Below are positions 42,828 through 51,285 of a stretch of DNA of 64,000 bases, one piece after another. The translations under genes were made by a program, and so were the position numbers. Under the pieces are notes generated by a model. It saw nothing but the letters and a program-made list of their open reading frames with translations. It ran no database searches and was not told where the DNA came from. Position 1 is the first letter of the stretch. Each line of letters starts with the position of its first letter. Source of the DNA: an uncultured Clostridia bacterium (GTDB taxonomy: Bacteria; Bacillota; Clostridia; Oscillospirales; Acutalibacteraceae); the NCBI GenBank assembly GCA_947628665.1, contig CANRAU010000001.1, forward strand, positions 218,372-282,371, written 5' to 3'.

Positions 42828-43882
42828 ACCGTGACCCCCTGTTCGATGAAGGGCAGGAGCGCGTCCGTGCTGATTTTATACAGCACGCATTCGCCGAGCG
42901 CTTTCGGGATACACAGGGAAATCTGCCCGCCGTCCCGCTTTTTGTCGGAGAGCGCGTGTGCATACAGATCCTTGGCCGTATATTCCGTCTCGGTCGGCAG
43001 ACCGTATTTCTGCAAAATGCGTATGAGCGTATCGGTGCAATCGGCTTTCGTCATGCCGCTTTTGAACGCCGCGCGGGAGACAAGCACCATGCCGATGGCC
43101 ACCGCGCTGCCGTGGGAAATCGCAAACCGACTGCATCCCTCGATCGCGTGTCCCAAGGTATGCCCGAAGTTCAAAAGTCCGCGCATTCCCTTGTCGGTCT
43201 CATCGAGATGCACGACGTCCCGTTTGAAAGTCACGCATTTTTCGATCACGGTCTCCAAATGCGCTTTGGCGTCCTTTCCTTCCAGGAAGTCCAAAAACGA
43301 CTTGTCAAAAATCGCGCCGTATTTGATGACCTCCGCCATACCGTCCGAAAAAATCTCATCGGAAAGCGTGGAAAGCGTGCTGTAGTCGCACAAGACGAGC
43401 TTGGGTTGATAAAACGCGCCCGCCAGATTTTTCCCCGCCTGCAAGTCAATGGCGGTTTTGCCGCCGACCGAGGAATCCACGCAGGCGAGCAGGGTCGTGG
43501 GGATTTGAATAAAATCAACGCCGCGCTGGTAGGTCGCCGCGGCGAACCCCGCCAAATCCCCGACTACGCCGCCGCCGAGCGCCGCGATGCAGTCGGTGCG
43601 CGTGACGTGATTTTCCGCCAGAAATTCCAAAAGCGCGCCGTATACCTTGATGTTTTTGGAAGCCTCGCCGTTCGGAAATACAAATTTCAGCGTCGAAAAG
43701 CCCGCCCCCTGCAAAGCCTTTTCCGCTTCGGAAGCGTACAGCTCGTTGACAATATCATCCGTGACCAAAACGACGGTTTTCGCCTTGGTCACTGCCGCTG
43801 CCATTTCGCCGAGCTTCGGGAGAAGCCCTGTGCCTATGTAAATGGGATACTGCGTGCTTGCTTGCACCTCAACCGTTTTCAT
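42824..43882 (-). CDS. aroB: 3-dehydroquinate synthase
   Basis: This 352-aa enzyme makes 3-dehydroquinate from DAHP with NAD+ and a metal. The start is ATG at 43882 (MKTVEVQASTQYPIYIGTG) behind GGAGATC; an earlier ATG in frame is less likely. Motifs include GGGVVGDLAGFAAATYQRGV (about residue 104), QIPTTLLACVDSSVGGKTA and FGHTLGHAIE with a metal-binding His. Confidence 0.95.
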   Translation of the reverse strand: MKTVEVQASTQYPIYIGTGLLPKLGEMAAAVTKAKTVVLVTDDIVNELYASEAEKALQGAGFSTLKFVFPNGEASKNIKVYGALLEFLAENHVTRTDCIAALGGGVVGDLAGFAAATYQRGVDFIQIPTTLLACVDSSVGGKTAIDLQAGKNLAGAFYQPKLVLCDYSTLSTLSDEIFSDGMAEVIKYGAIFDKSFLDFLEGKDAKAHLETVIEKCVTFKRDVVHLDETDKGMRGLLNFGHTLGHAIEGCSRFAISHGSAVAIGMVLVSRAAFKSGMTKADCTDTLIRILQKYGLPTETEYTAKDLYAHALSDKKRDGGQISLCIPKALGECVLYKISTDALLPFIEQGVTV

Positions 43883-43959
43883 AATGATCTCCATACGATA
43901 CGTTGCTTGCGCGATACGGCGCACGAATCGTACCGTTCCTTTCGTTTTGTTCGGGTCTG

Positions 43960-44805
43960 TCAGCTTTTATATAGACCGTCGATCTGCTCCTTGCGGTCGC
44001 TGCCCGCTTTCAGAAGCGCGTGTAAGGTTTCGCCGTCGTGCGCACGTAGTGCGTCGATGTATTCCTGCAAATGTGCGGTCAAGCCCTCTAATTCGTCGAT
44101 CAGATAGTCGGGATTGTCCAAAAAAAGCTCCGTCCACATATCGGCGTTTAACTTTGCCACGCGCGTCAAATCTTTGTAGCTGCCCGCCGAAAAGCCGTCG
44201 TGTACCTGCGCCGCAGGGCTTTTGACATAGGCGTTGGAAACGACGTGCGCGAGCTGGGAGGTGTACGCGATCATGCGGTCATGCTCCTCGGGTGAGGTGA
44301 TCTGCACATTGGTAAAGCCAATGGAGAAAAACAAGGTCTTTAAAGCCGACAGCGTCCCTTCGTCCGCATCCTCGGGCGGCAATAGGATCATCGACGCGTC
44401 CGCAAACATCTGCACGTCGGAATACGCGAAGCCCGAGAAATGCAGACCCGCCATGGGGTGCGCGCCGTAAAATACAAAGCCGTTTTCTTTCGCCGCCTGC
44501 CAAAGGGTGCGGCAGATCACGCGCTTGACGCCGCAGCAGTCCATGACGACAGCGTCCTTTTTGATCAGGGCGGCGTGCTGCAACACAAAATCCACGGTGG
44601 CTTTCGGGTACAGCGCGCAAATGAGCAGATCGCAGTCGGCAATATCCTCGTCCCGAAGTTCCCCGTCGATCGCGCCGATGAGCTTCGCTTTTAAAAGCAC
44701 GTCGGTGTCGATATCCCGACCCAACACCGTGTGCGGCGTATTGTACTTCAGGGCTTTGGCCATAGAACCGCCGATCAGCCCCAGACCCACGATACCGATT
44801 TTCAT
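43960..44805 (-). CDS. tyrA: Prephenate dehydrogenase
   Basis: This 281-aa enzyme oxidatively decarboxylates prephenate to 4-hydroxyphenylpyruvate for tyrosine. The NAD motif is GLGLIGGSMAKAL (7-19), and the catalytic His is in FYGAHPMAGLHFSG, followed by DRMIAYTSQLAHVVSNA. It has no ACT domain or chorismate mutase part. It lies 4 bases after aroF in the operon and 77 bases before aroB. Confidence 0.94.
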   Translation of the reverse strand: MKIGIVGLGLIGGSMAKALKYNTPHTVLGRDIDTDVLLKAKLIGAIDGELRDEDIADCDLLICALYPKATVDFVLQHAALIKKDAVVMDCCGVKRVICRTLWQAAKENGFVFYGAHPMAGLHFSGFAYSDVQMFADASMILLPPEDADEGTLSALKTLFFSIGFTNVQITSPEEHDRMIAYTSQLAHVVSNAYVKSPAAQVHDGFSAGSYKDLTRVAKLNADMWTELFLDNPDYLIDELEGLTAHLQEYIDALRAHDGETLHALLKAGSDRKEQIDGLYKS

Positions 44806-44809
44806 AAGC

Positions 44810-45814
44810 TCATCCCTTTACCGCTTGCAGAATTTTTTGCACACCCGCCGTGACCTCGGAAAATTCCTCGGGACGCAATGCCTGCGGGCCGTCGCACAGC
44901 GCGTGCGCGGGGTCGTTGTGGACTTCAATCATCAAACCGTCTGCGCCGCAGGCCGCCGCCGCATAGGACATGGGCTTAACGAGACGCGCGATCCCCGAGG
45001 CGTGGCTCGGGTCGACGACGACGGGCAGATGCGACATTTCCTTGAGCATAGGTACGGCGGAAAGGTCGAGCGTGTTGCGGGTGGCGGTCTCAAAGGTGCG
45101 GATGCCGCGTTCGCAGAGAATGACGTTTTCGTTGCCCTCGGACATAATGTACTCGGCGCTCATCAAGAATTCCTGTAAGGTCGCCGCAAGCCCGCGCTTT
45201 AAGAAGATCGGTTTTCTGGTTTTGCCAAGCTCTTTCAAAAGCTCGAAATTCTGCATATTCCGCGCGCCGACCTGGATGATATCCACGTCCTCAAACAGCG
45301 GCAGGTGCGAGGCGTCCATGATCTCGGTAACAATGGGCATGCCGGTTTCTTTTTTGGCTTCGAGCATGAGCCGAAGCCCGTCGCCGCGCAGTCCCTGGAA
45401 CGCATAGGGCGAAGTTCTCGGCTTGAACGCGCCGCCGCGCAGAATTTTCGCGCCGGCCTTCTGCACGTCCTGCGCAATGGATAAGATCTGCTCGCGGCTT
45501 TCAATGGAACAGGGCCCCGCGAAGAACTGGAACGTGCCGCCGCCGATTTTTACGCCGTTTACGTCTATAACGGTGTCGTCGGGGTGGAATTTGCGGTTGG
45601 CGTTTTTATAAGGCTCGGAAATGCGCTTGACGTTTTCAACAATGTCCAGCCCCTGGATCAAATCAATATCAACCTTGCTCGTGTCGCCGATCAGCCCGAG
45701 AATCGTTTGGTACTGTCCCACGACGGCATGTACCGAAAGCCCCTGATTTTCGAGCCAGTCGGTTAAATTTTTGACTTTTTTCTGTTCTGCGTGATCTTTT
45801 AAGATAACGACCAT
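44810..45814 (-). CDS. aroF: 3-deoxy-7-phosphoheptulonate (DAHP) synthase, AroA/KDO8PS-like type
   Basis: This 334-aa enzyme begins the shikimate pathway. An N-terminal ferredoxin-like regulatory domain (about 1-75; MVVILKDHAEQKKVKNLTDWL) precedes the TIM barrel, which has FAGPCSIESREQI, RGGAFKPRTSPYAFQGLRGDGL, and VDPSHASG near the end. This is the type Ibeta architecture, in which the extra domain binds Tyr or Phe as feedback inhibitor. It is the first gene after the leader peptide and attenuator. AAGGAAGAAG lies just before the start. Confidence 0.96.
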   Translation of the reverse strand: MVVILKDHAEQKKVKNLTDWLENQGLSVHAVVGQYQTILGLIGDTSKVDIDLIQGLDIVENVKRISEPYKNANRKFHPDDTVIDVNGVKIGGGTFQFFAGPCSIESREQILSIAQDVQKAGAKILRGGAFKPRTSPYAFQGLRGDGLRLMLEAKKETGMPIVTEIMDASHLPLFEDVDIIQVGARNMQNFELLKELGKTRKPIFLKRGLAATLQEFLMSAEYIMSEGNENVILCERGIRTFETATRNTLDLSAVPMLKEMSHLPVVVDPSHASGIARLVKPMSYAAAACGADGLMIEVHNDPAHALCDGPQALRPEEFSEVTAGVQKILQAVKG

Positions 45815-45836
45815 ATGCTTCTTCCTTTCTGTGCAT

Positions 45837-45872
45837 AAAAAATCCGCAGTGAACGAAATTTCACTGCGGAAT
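45837..45872 (-). terminator. Attenuator terminator before aroF
   Basis: On the minus strand TCCGCAGTGAA (45870-45860) pairs with TTCACTGCGGA in inverted order (45853-45843) and is followed by TTTTTT (45842-45837). It lies between the leader peptide stop and the aroF start, so it must be bypassed for the operon to be made. Its left arm and loop can instead pair with bases 45924-45913 of the leader (see the antiterminator entry). Confidence 0.88.
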
Positions 45873-45924
45873 CGCTCTCATAAAACGGGAATTCAGCAAA
45901 CGACAGCATCTACAGCGAAATTCG
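45854..45924 (-). promoter_or_regulatory. Antiterminator pairing in the aro leader RNA
   Basis: In the minus-strand RNA, CGAAUUUCGCUG (complement of 45924-45913, within leader codons 24-28) can pair with CAGUGAAAUUUCG (complement of 45866-45854, the left arm and loop of the terminator). It gives 11 Watson-Crick pairs, one G-U pair and one bulge. A ribosome stalled at the Phe/Tyr cluster (codons 10-19) would leave this segment free to pair; a ribosome that reaches the stop would cover it. Confidence 0.65.
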
Positions 45925-45994
45925 ACTTGACCTTACCAAAAAAGCTGATAAAGCTAAAGTAGAAATATGCAACTGTAAAACGGAAATTCTGCAT
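45893..45994 (-). CDS. Phe/Tyr-rich leader peptide of the aromatic operon (33 aa)
   Basis: The start is ATG at 45994 with AAAGGGAAAG upstream and TGA at 45895-45893. The peptide begins MQNFRFTVAYFYFSFISFFG and contains eight Phe and two Tyr in its first 26 residues, with the run YFYFSFISFF at 10-19. It lies between a strong promoter and a terminator before aroF, the usual place of a transcription-attenuation leader. Phe and Tyr are exactly the end products of the operon (pheA and tyrA are both in it). The remaining residues (KVKSNFAVDAVVC) cover the antiterminator arm. Confidence 0.85.
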   Translation of the reverse strand: MQNFRFTVAYFYFSFISFFGKVKSNFAVDAVVC

Positions 45995-46027
45995 TTGGCT
46001 TTCCCTTTCTGTCAGATGACTGCATTT

Positions 46028-46056
46028 ATACTACCATTCTCGTCCTCGGATGTCAA
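46028..46056 (-). promoter_or_regulatory. Sigma-A promoter of the aromatic operon
   Basis: On the minus strand -35 TTGACA (46056-46051) and -10 TAGTAT (46033-46028) are 17 bases apart; TATAAA overlaps the latter. Transcription should begin near 46021, 27 bases before the leader peptide start. Confidence 0.82.
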
Positions 46057-46080
46057 CCCTTTTTTTACCGTTTGGCTTGC

Positions 46081-46110
46081 TTGCGCCTTGGAAATGGTGT
46101 ATGATATACA
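46081..46110 (+). promoter_or_regulatory. Possible promoter of birA
   Basis: TTGCGC (46081-46086) and TATACA (46105-46110) are 18 bases apart, divergent from and partly back-to-back with the aromatic promoter. The -35 is poor, so this is tentative. Confidence 0.4.
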
Positions 46111-46148
46111 TACCAATTGATAACAAGTACGGCAGGAGGATGCGCCGC

Positions 46149-46940
46149 ATGGTACGCGAACTGAACGAAAAAAATCTGATCTATCAAATCCGTCAATACA
46201 GGATGAAACGCCGCGTGTATTATTTTGACACGCTCGAATCCACCAACGACACCGCCAAACAGCTTTGCGCCCAAAACAAGGGCGCGGGCGCGCTGGTCGT
46301 AGCGGATGGTCAGACGGCGGGCAAGGGGCGGCTCGGGCGTTCGTTTTGCTCTCCGAAGGGTACGGGGCTGTATTTGAGCGTCGTGTATGAGATTCGCGGC
46401 AGTGAAAAGAATTTTGAACTGCTGTCCTCTTTGGCGGGGCTTGCGGTGCATGACGCGCTGTATAATCTGTTTGATTTGAAAACCAATCTGAAATGGCCGA
46501 ACGACGTTTTGATGGACGGCAAAAAAATGTGCGGCATTCTCTGCGAGATCGTCAATATATCCAATCGACCGAAATATGTGGTCGTCGGCGTGGGGCTGAA
46601 TGTACAGCACGGCGAGTTCCCCGACGATGTGGACGGTCTTATCTCGGCGGTATCCGATTTTTACGAGGGGGAAATCGACCGCAACGAGCTTTGCATAGAG
46701 CTTGTGCAGAATATGAATCGCTATATTTTAAGAAGCAACGCACTCCAAGGCGAAGTGGGGGATACCATCGAGCGGCTGAAGGCCTGCTCGGCGAGCCTCG
46801 GCAAGCAGGTGCGGGTCATGACGCCGGAGGAGAATTTTGACGCGCGTGTGCTGAATATCGCGCCGAACGGTGGACTGGTCGTGGATACCGCCGAAGGCGA
46901 GCGAACGATCACCTCCGGGGAGATTTTGCACATTCGATGA
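46149..46940 (+). CDS. birA: Biotin--[acetyl-CoA carboxylase] ligase (single-domain BirA)
   Basis: This 263-aa enzyme makes biotinyl-AMP and attaches biotin to carrier proteins. The start is ATG 46149, 9 bases after AGGAGG (46134-46139); ATG 46140 is too close to that site. The biotin-binding GQTAGKGRLGRSF is at about residues 54-66, followed by LKWPNDVLMDGKKMCGILCE. There is no N-terminal helix-turn-helix domain, so it is not a repressor. Its stop overlaps the next start (ATGA). Confidence 0.93.
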   Translation: MVRELNEKNLIYQIRQYRMKRRVYYFDTLESTNDTAKQLCAQNKGAGALVVADGQTAGKGRLGRSFCSPKGTGLYLSVVYEIRGSEKNFELLSSLAGLAVHDALYNLFDLKTNLKWPNDVLMDGKKMCGILCEIVNISNRPKYVVVGVGLNVQHGEFPDDVDGLISAVSDFYEGEIDRNELCIELVQNMNRYILRSNALQGEVGDTIERLKACSASLGKQVRVMTPEENFDARVLNIAPNGGLVVDTAEGERTITSGEILHIR

Positions 46941-48757
46941 TACCGCGCAAGGCGCGGCGAAAACAGGGGGAATACATTTTGAAAGCACAACTTCGTTACA
47001 TGCTTTCCAACTGGCGGCGCTGGGACAAAAAGAGCTTTCTGTATTTCTTTATCCGCATTCCCGCGCTTGTGCTTCAACCGATCATTACCGCGTATATCCC
47101 AAAGGCGATGATCGACTGCATTGAAAAAGGCGTGACGGTCGGGCGGCTTACCGCCGTCGTCGCGCTTTTAAGTCTGCTTTTAACGCTGACCATTTGGATG
47201 GATCCATTTATGAAAGAGCTCATTCGCGGCGGCGCGCGGATCATTCGGATGCGCTATGCCGTGATGGCCTTTCGCAAAACTTTATATTGTGATTATGTGG
47301 ATATTGAGAGCCTTTCGGGGCGTGAACGGCAGAAACGGGCGGAGGATTTTTACAACGCCCGCTTTTCCTCCGGCGCGGATTTCATAGAGACCTGCAACAA
47401 TTTTTTGGTCTGTGTGCTCGGCGCGCTTACGTCTGCCGTACTGCTCTACAAAGTGCGCTTTTCGATGATTTTGCTCATCCTGCTGACCTGCGCGGGCGAG
47501 TTTTTCCTATTAAAGACGCTGAACCAAAAACAGGGCAAAACGCTGAACAAACTTTCCGAACTCTCCGTCAAGCTCGATTATTTTTACAAGCTGAGCAAAA
47601 AAGCCGATGCCTCCAAGGATTTGAAGCTGTACGGCTTTCAGAAATATTTTTTGTCGGCCATGGCGAAGCTTTGCGAAGCGTCGGAAAAAGCCGTGGCGAA
47701 ATACACCCACCAAAACGCCGCCGTCAGCGGCACGAGGGCGTTTCTCAATCTCATTCGACAGAGCGTCGCCTATGCCTATTTGATCTACCTGGTCACCGCC
47801 GACGCGCTGTCCGTGTCCGAATTTGTCTTTTACTTCGGCATTATTACGGGCTTTTCCAACTGGATGATGAATCTTGTGTTTGCCTATACCAGATTGCAAC
47901 GCTGCTGCAACGACTGTGCGGCTTTTCGCGCCTTTGTCGAGCAGGATGCGGGCGAGAGCCAAAAACCCGCCTTGCAGGACAAAGCGGTGGATTCTATCGA
48001 ATTTCGGGACGTTTGCTTTACCTATCCGTCGGCGCATGAGCCAACCATTCGGCATATGTCGTTTCAAGTCCGCGCGGGCGAAAACATTGCCATCGTCGGC
48101 GAAAACGGGGCGGGCAAAACCACCGCCGTCAAGCTGCTTTGCGGGCTGTATGACGCCACCGAGGGGGATATTTTTGTCAATGGCAGGGACGTTCGGGCAT
48201 ACAGCGCCGAAAGCCGATTCGATTTGTTCTCCGCAGTGTTTCAGGACGGCTTTTTCCTGCCCATGACGATCGCGCAGAATGTGTGCGGCGAACTTCAATT
48301 TGACGAAAAACGTCTGCACGAAGCGCTCCATGCGGCGGGTATTTGGGAGCGGATTCAGACGCTTCCCGACAAAGAGCATACATACATGGTCAGGGACGTT
48401 TATCCGCATGCGGCGGATTTTTCGGGCGGCGAAAAGCAAAAACTGCTGCTTGCCAAAGCCATTTACAAAAATGCGCCCGTGCTGATTTTGGATGAACCCA
48501 CGGCGGCGCTCGATCCCATTGCGGAAAACGAGCTGTACTTGCAGTATAAGGCGTTGACCGAAAACAAGACCTCCTTTTTCATTTCGCACAGGTTGTCGTC
48601 CACGCGCTTTTGCGACCGTATCCTGTTTATTGCCGACGGAAAAATCGCGGAGCAGGGGACACATGCGGAACTGATGGCAAAAAAGGGCGCGTATTACAGA
48701 ATGTACGAAACACAAAGCGAGTATTACCGTGACATGGGGGTGCAGCTGTATGAATAA
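46937..48757 (+). CDS. ABC exporter half (TMD-NBD fusion) 1
   Basis: This 606-aa protein has a six-helix membrane domain (about 30-330) and a C-terminal ATPase domain: Walker A GENGAGKTTAVK, signature FSGGEKQKLLLAKAI, Walker B VLILDEPTAALDP and H-loop FISHRLSS. The chosen ATG 46937 is coupled to the birA stop; TTG 46979, 8 bases after AGGGGG, is an alternative that gives 592 aa. An 8-base overlap couples it to a second half transporter, so the pair is probably a heterodimeric exporter. The cargo is unknown. Confidence 0.85.
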   Translation: MIPRKARRKQGEYILKAQLRYMLSNWRRWDKKSFLYFFIRIPALVLQPIITAYIPKAMIDCIEKGVTVGRLTAVVALLSLLLTLTIWMDPFMKELIRGGARIIRMRYAVMAFRKTLYCDYVDIESLSGRERQKRAEDFYNARFSSGADFIETCNNFLVCVLGALTSAVLLYKVRFSMILLILLTCAGEFFLLKTLNQKQGKTLNKLSELSVKLDYFYKLSKKADASKDLKLYGFQKYFLSAMAKLCEASEKAVAKYTHQNAAVSGTRAFLNLIRQSVAYAYLIYLVTADALSVSEFVFYFGIITGFSNWMMNLVFAYTRLQRCCNDCAAFRAFVEQDAGESQKPALQDKAVDSIEFRDVCFTYPSAHEPTIRHMSFQVRAGENIAIVGENGAGKTTAVKLLCGLYDATEGDIFVNGRDVRAYSAESRFDLFSAVFQDGFFLPMTIAQNVCGELQFDEKRLHEALHAAGIWERIQTLPDKEHTYMVRDVYPHAADFSGGEKQKLLLAKAIYKNAPVLILDEPTAALDPIAENELYLQYKALTENKTSFFISHRLSSTRFCDRILFIADGKIAEQGTHAELMAKKGAYYRMYETQSEYYRDMGVQLYE

Positions 48758-50570
48758 AGCGAAGCTGGTCGCGAAAATGTACAAAGAGGTGCAAGCCCTC
48801 GATAAGCGGCTGCTGCCCGTCACGCTACTGCAAGCGATCTCCGCGTCTGTAAAGCCCTTTGTCAATATTTGGTTCACGGCGAAGCTCCTCGATCTGCTGG
48901 AGGCGTCCGCACCGCTTGCGACGCTGTTTTTCTATATCGGTATCGCGGTCGCGCTTAACTTCGTACTGTTTTTCCTGACGGGCTTTTTAGACGAGTATGC
49001 CGAGAGCCTGCGCGGTCTGCTGTTGGATCGGGAAAATCGAAAAATGGCCGAAAAGCTCTATGAAACTTCGTATGAAACGCTGGAGGACAGCGATTTTAAA
49101 GCGCTTGTGCATAAGCATGATGAAGCGGCAAAGAGCCGATGGGCGCGCTTCCCGTATTTCATATGGACGACGCTGCGCTTTTTGAGCGGTCTTTTTACAT
49201 TGGTGATTTCGGTGGTCATCATTCTGCCGCTTTTGAAAATCGGATTTACCGCGACGGGAAGCAGCTTTTTTGAGCGCCCCGTATTTTTGGTGAGCCTGCT
49301 TGGCGCGATCCTTTTGATGGCGGCTATGATTTTGGCGGCCGCCGTATATATCAACCGTTCGTACCTGGCGGCGAACGAGGCGTATGCGCAGTTAGACCGC
49401 ATTTTCTATTGCTTTTTGGATATTTTCGGCGATTACCGAACGGGCAAGGAGATCCGCCTGTATAAAGAGCAGCCCCTGATCGACCATATCGCCACCGAAA
49501 AGATCCTCACCGAGGGCGAAAAAACGCTGCGGCGCATTTCCATGCGCACCGCGAAAACCAGCTCCTTTGTGGCGATCCTCGGTGCGGTCGTGGGCTTCGG
49601 GGTGTATCTGTTTATCGGGGTAAAGGGCTTGTTCGGTCTGTTCGGTATCGGCTCTTTGGTGCTTTACTGCGGGTCTTTTATGCAGATCATCAACGGCATT
49701 ATGCTCATGGCGAACACCCTTGGGAAATTGGCGGAGATCCTGCCGCTGGCGGACTGTTATTTTTCCATTCTCGGGAAAAAGAGCGATATGCGGTACGGCA
49801 GCCAGACGCCCGATTTGAACGGCGATTTTGAAATCGAATGCAAAGACGTGTCGTTTCGCTATCCAAAAAGCACGGCATATGCGCTTCGGCATGTCGATCT
49901 GCATATCCGCGCGGGCGAGCATTTGGCGGTCGTGGGTCGAAACGGCAGCGGCAAAACGACCCTTATCAAACTCTTGTGCAGACTGTACGACGTGACCGAG
50001 GGCGAAATTCTGATCAACGGCGTCAACATCCGCGAATTTTCGGAAGAAGGGCTTCGGCGGCTTTGGGCGGTCGTGTTTCAGGATTTCCAAATCTTCTCCG
50101 TGCCCGCCGCGCACAATGTCGCCGCGAGCGACCGATATGACGAAGCGCGTTTGCATGAGGCGCTCGAAAAGGCGGACTGTCTGGCGCGTATTCGGGAAAT
50201 GCCGCAGGGCGCGGAGACGTATCTCTACAAAGACCTCGACCCTGCGGGCGTGGAAATCTCGGGCGGCGAAGCGCAGAAGCTGGCGCTTGCCCGTGCGCTT
50301 TACAAGGATGCGCCCATCGTCATTTTGGACGAACCCACCGCGGCGCTCGACCCGATCGCAGAGCATGAGATTTACAGCCGCTTCCATTCCTTTGTGCAGA
50401 ACAAAACCGCGATCTACATTTCGCACCGCCTGTCCTCCTGCGTGTTCTGCGACAAAATCGCCGTGTTTGACCACGGTCGGCTCGTCGAAACAGGCACGCA
50501 TACCGAATTGCTGCAAAACGACGGCCAATATGCCAAGCTCTGGAATGCGCAGGCGCAGTATTATCGGTAA
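48750..50570 (+). CDS. ABC exporter half (TMD-NBD fusion) 2
   Basis: This 606-aa partner begins MNKAKLVAKMYKEVQALDKR (ATG 48750 within the end of the upstream gene, after GGGGGTG). It has a membrane domain (about 20-330) and an ATPase domain: Walker A GRNGSGKTTLIKLL, signature ISGGEAQKLALARAL, Walker B VILDEPTAALDP and ISHRLSS. The catalytic Glu is intact in both halves, so neither site looks degenerate. A terminator follows (50650-50682). Confidence 0.88.
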   Translation: MNKAKLVAKMYKEVQALDKRLLPVTLLQAISASVKPFVNIWFTAKLLDLLEASAPLATLFFYIGIAVALNFVLFFLTGFLDEYAESLRGLLLDRENRKMAEKLYETSYETLEDSDFKALVHKHDEAAKSRWARFPYFIWTTLRFLSGLFTLVISVVIILPLLKIGFTATGSSFFERPVFLVSLLGAILLMAAMILAAAVYINRSYLAANEAYAQLDRIFYCFLDIFGDYRTGKEIRLYKEQPLIDHIATEKILTEGEKTLRRISMRTAKTSSFVAILGAVVGFGVYLFIGVKGLFGLFGIGSLVLYCGSFMQIINGIMLMANTLGKLAEILPLADCYFSILGKKSDMRYGSQTPDLNGDFEIECKDVSFRYPKSTAYALRHVDLHIRAGEHLAVVGRNGSGKTTLIKLLCRLYDVTEGEILINGVNIREFSEEGLRRLWAVVFQDFQIFSVPAAHNVAASDRYDEARLHEALEKADCLARIREMPQGAETYLYKDLDPAGVEISGGEAQKLALARALYKDAPIVILDEPTAALDPIAEHEIYSRFHSFVQNKTAIYISHRLSSCVFCDKIAVFDHGRLVETGTHTELLQNDGQYAKLWNAQAQYYR

Positions 50571-50649
50571 AGCGCGGCATATTTTGCCGTTCAATCCGTT
50601 CGTCGATCTGTTTGCTCCCGCAGAGCGTGCAGGGTATTTGCAAAACACA

Positions 50650-50682
50650 AAACCCCGTCCATGTGTCTTTGGACGGGGTTTC
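50650..50682. terminator. Bidirectional terminator between the ABC genes and mazF
   Basis: AAACCCCGTCCA (50650-50661) pairs with TGGACGGGGTTT (50670-50681). T-rich tails exist on both strands (TTTC and TTTTGTGTTTTG). Confidence 0.88.
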
Positions 50683-50700
50683 ATCGTATGCGTCGGGAAC

Positions 50701-51051
50701 TTATTCCGCGCCCAAACCGAAGCTCACGGAAAGCGCGCGATTGATCTTCGCCATTTCCTCGTCGGGCAGGTAGCCCATACGCTCTTTCAGCCGCTTTTTA
50801 TCCAAAGTCCGAACCTGCTCCAGCAGCACGATGGAATCCTTTTGCAGGCCGCAGTTGTCCGCATGTACACTGATATGGGTCGGCAGCTGCGTTTTATATT
50901 TCTGACTGGTGATCGCCGCCGCGATCACGGTTGGACTGTATTTGTTTCCGACGTTGTTCTGTACAATCAGTACAGGTCTTGTTCCGCCCTGTTCCGAACC
51001 GACCACAGGGCTTAAATCCGCGTAGTAAATATCCCCGCGTTTGATCGTCAT
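50701..51051 (-). CDS. mazF: MazF/PemK-type endoribonuclease toxin
   Basis: The 116-aa product begins [20 protein letters not shown], the classic MazF/EndoA opening, and has [20 protein letters not shown], which contains the substrate-binding loop. MazF enzymes cut mRNA at short sequences. The start is ATG at 51051 with GGAG about 10 bases upstream; TTG at 51066 is possible but less likely. No antitoxin gene (MazE/EndoAI type) lies upstream: the next gene is at 51286 on the same strand. The antitoxin must be elsewhere or absent. Confidence 0.9.
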   Translation of the reverse strand: MTIKRGDIYYADLSPVVGSEQGGTRPVLIVQNNVGNKYSPTVIAAAITSQKYKTQLPTHISVHADNCGLQKDSIVLLEQVRTLDKKRLKERMGYLPDEEMAKINRALSVSFGLGAE

Positions 51052-51182
51052 GCTATCACGCTCCAAAGAGAATTTGCGGTTCCAAGGTTATTGTTGCCGA
51101 AAAATCCCTTTTATAAACATTTTTTCAATTTTTCGGGAGCATTAACAGTATATGATTTTTGCATCGGGGCGGTGTACAAACA

Positions 51183-51220
51183 ATCGCGGGCGTAAAGCAT
51201 ATCACCTTTACACCCGCGAT
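51183..51220 (-). terminator. Possible terminator after the BceB-like gene
   Basis: ATCGCGGGCGTAAAG (51183-51197) pairs with CTTTACACCCGCGAT (51206-51220) with one mismatch. It lies on the minus strand after the permease gene and before mazF. No strong T-tract follows, so it may be a hairpin rather than a strong terminator. The rest of 51052-51285 shows no gene. Confidence 0.5.
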
Positions 51221-51285
51221 CTTTAAGGGGGGAGCAGGCTTTTTACGCACAGGATACGGAAAAAGCCGCATAGGGGAGAGCCATT

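Noticed and set aside
45837..46020. A T-box riboswitch before aroF.
   Set aside because: No T-box sequence (AGGGUGGNACCGCG) or specifier loop is visible; a Phe/Tyr-rich leader peptide explains the region better.
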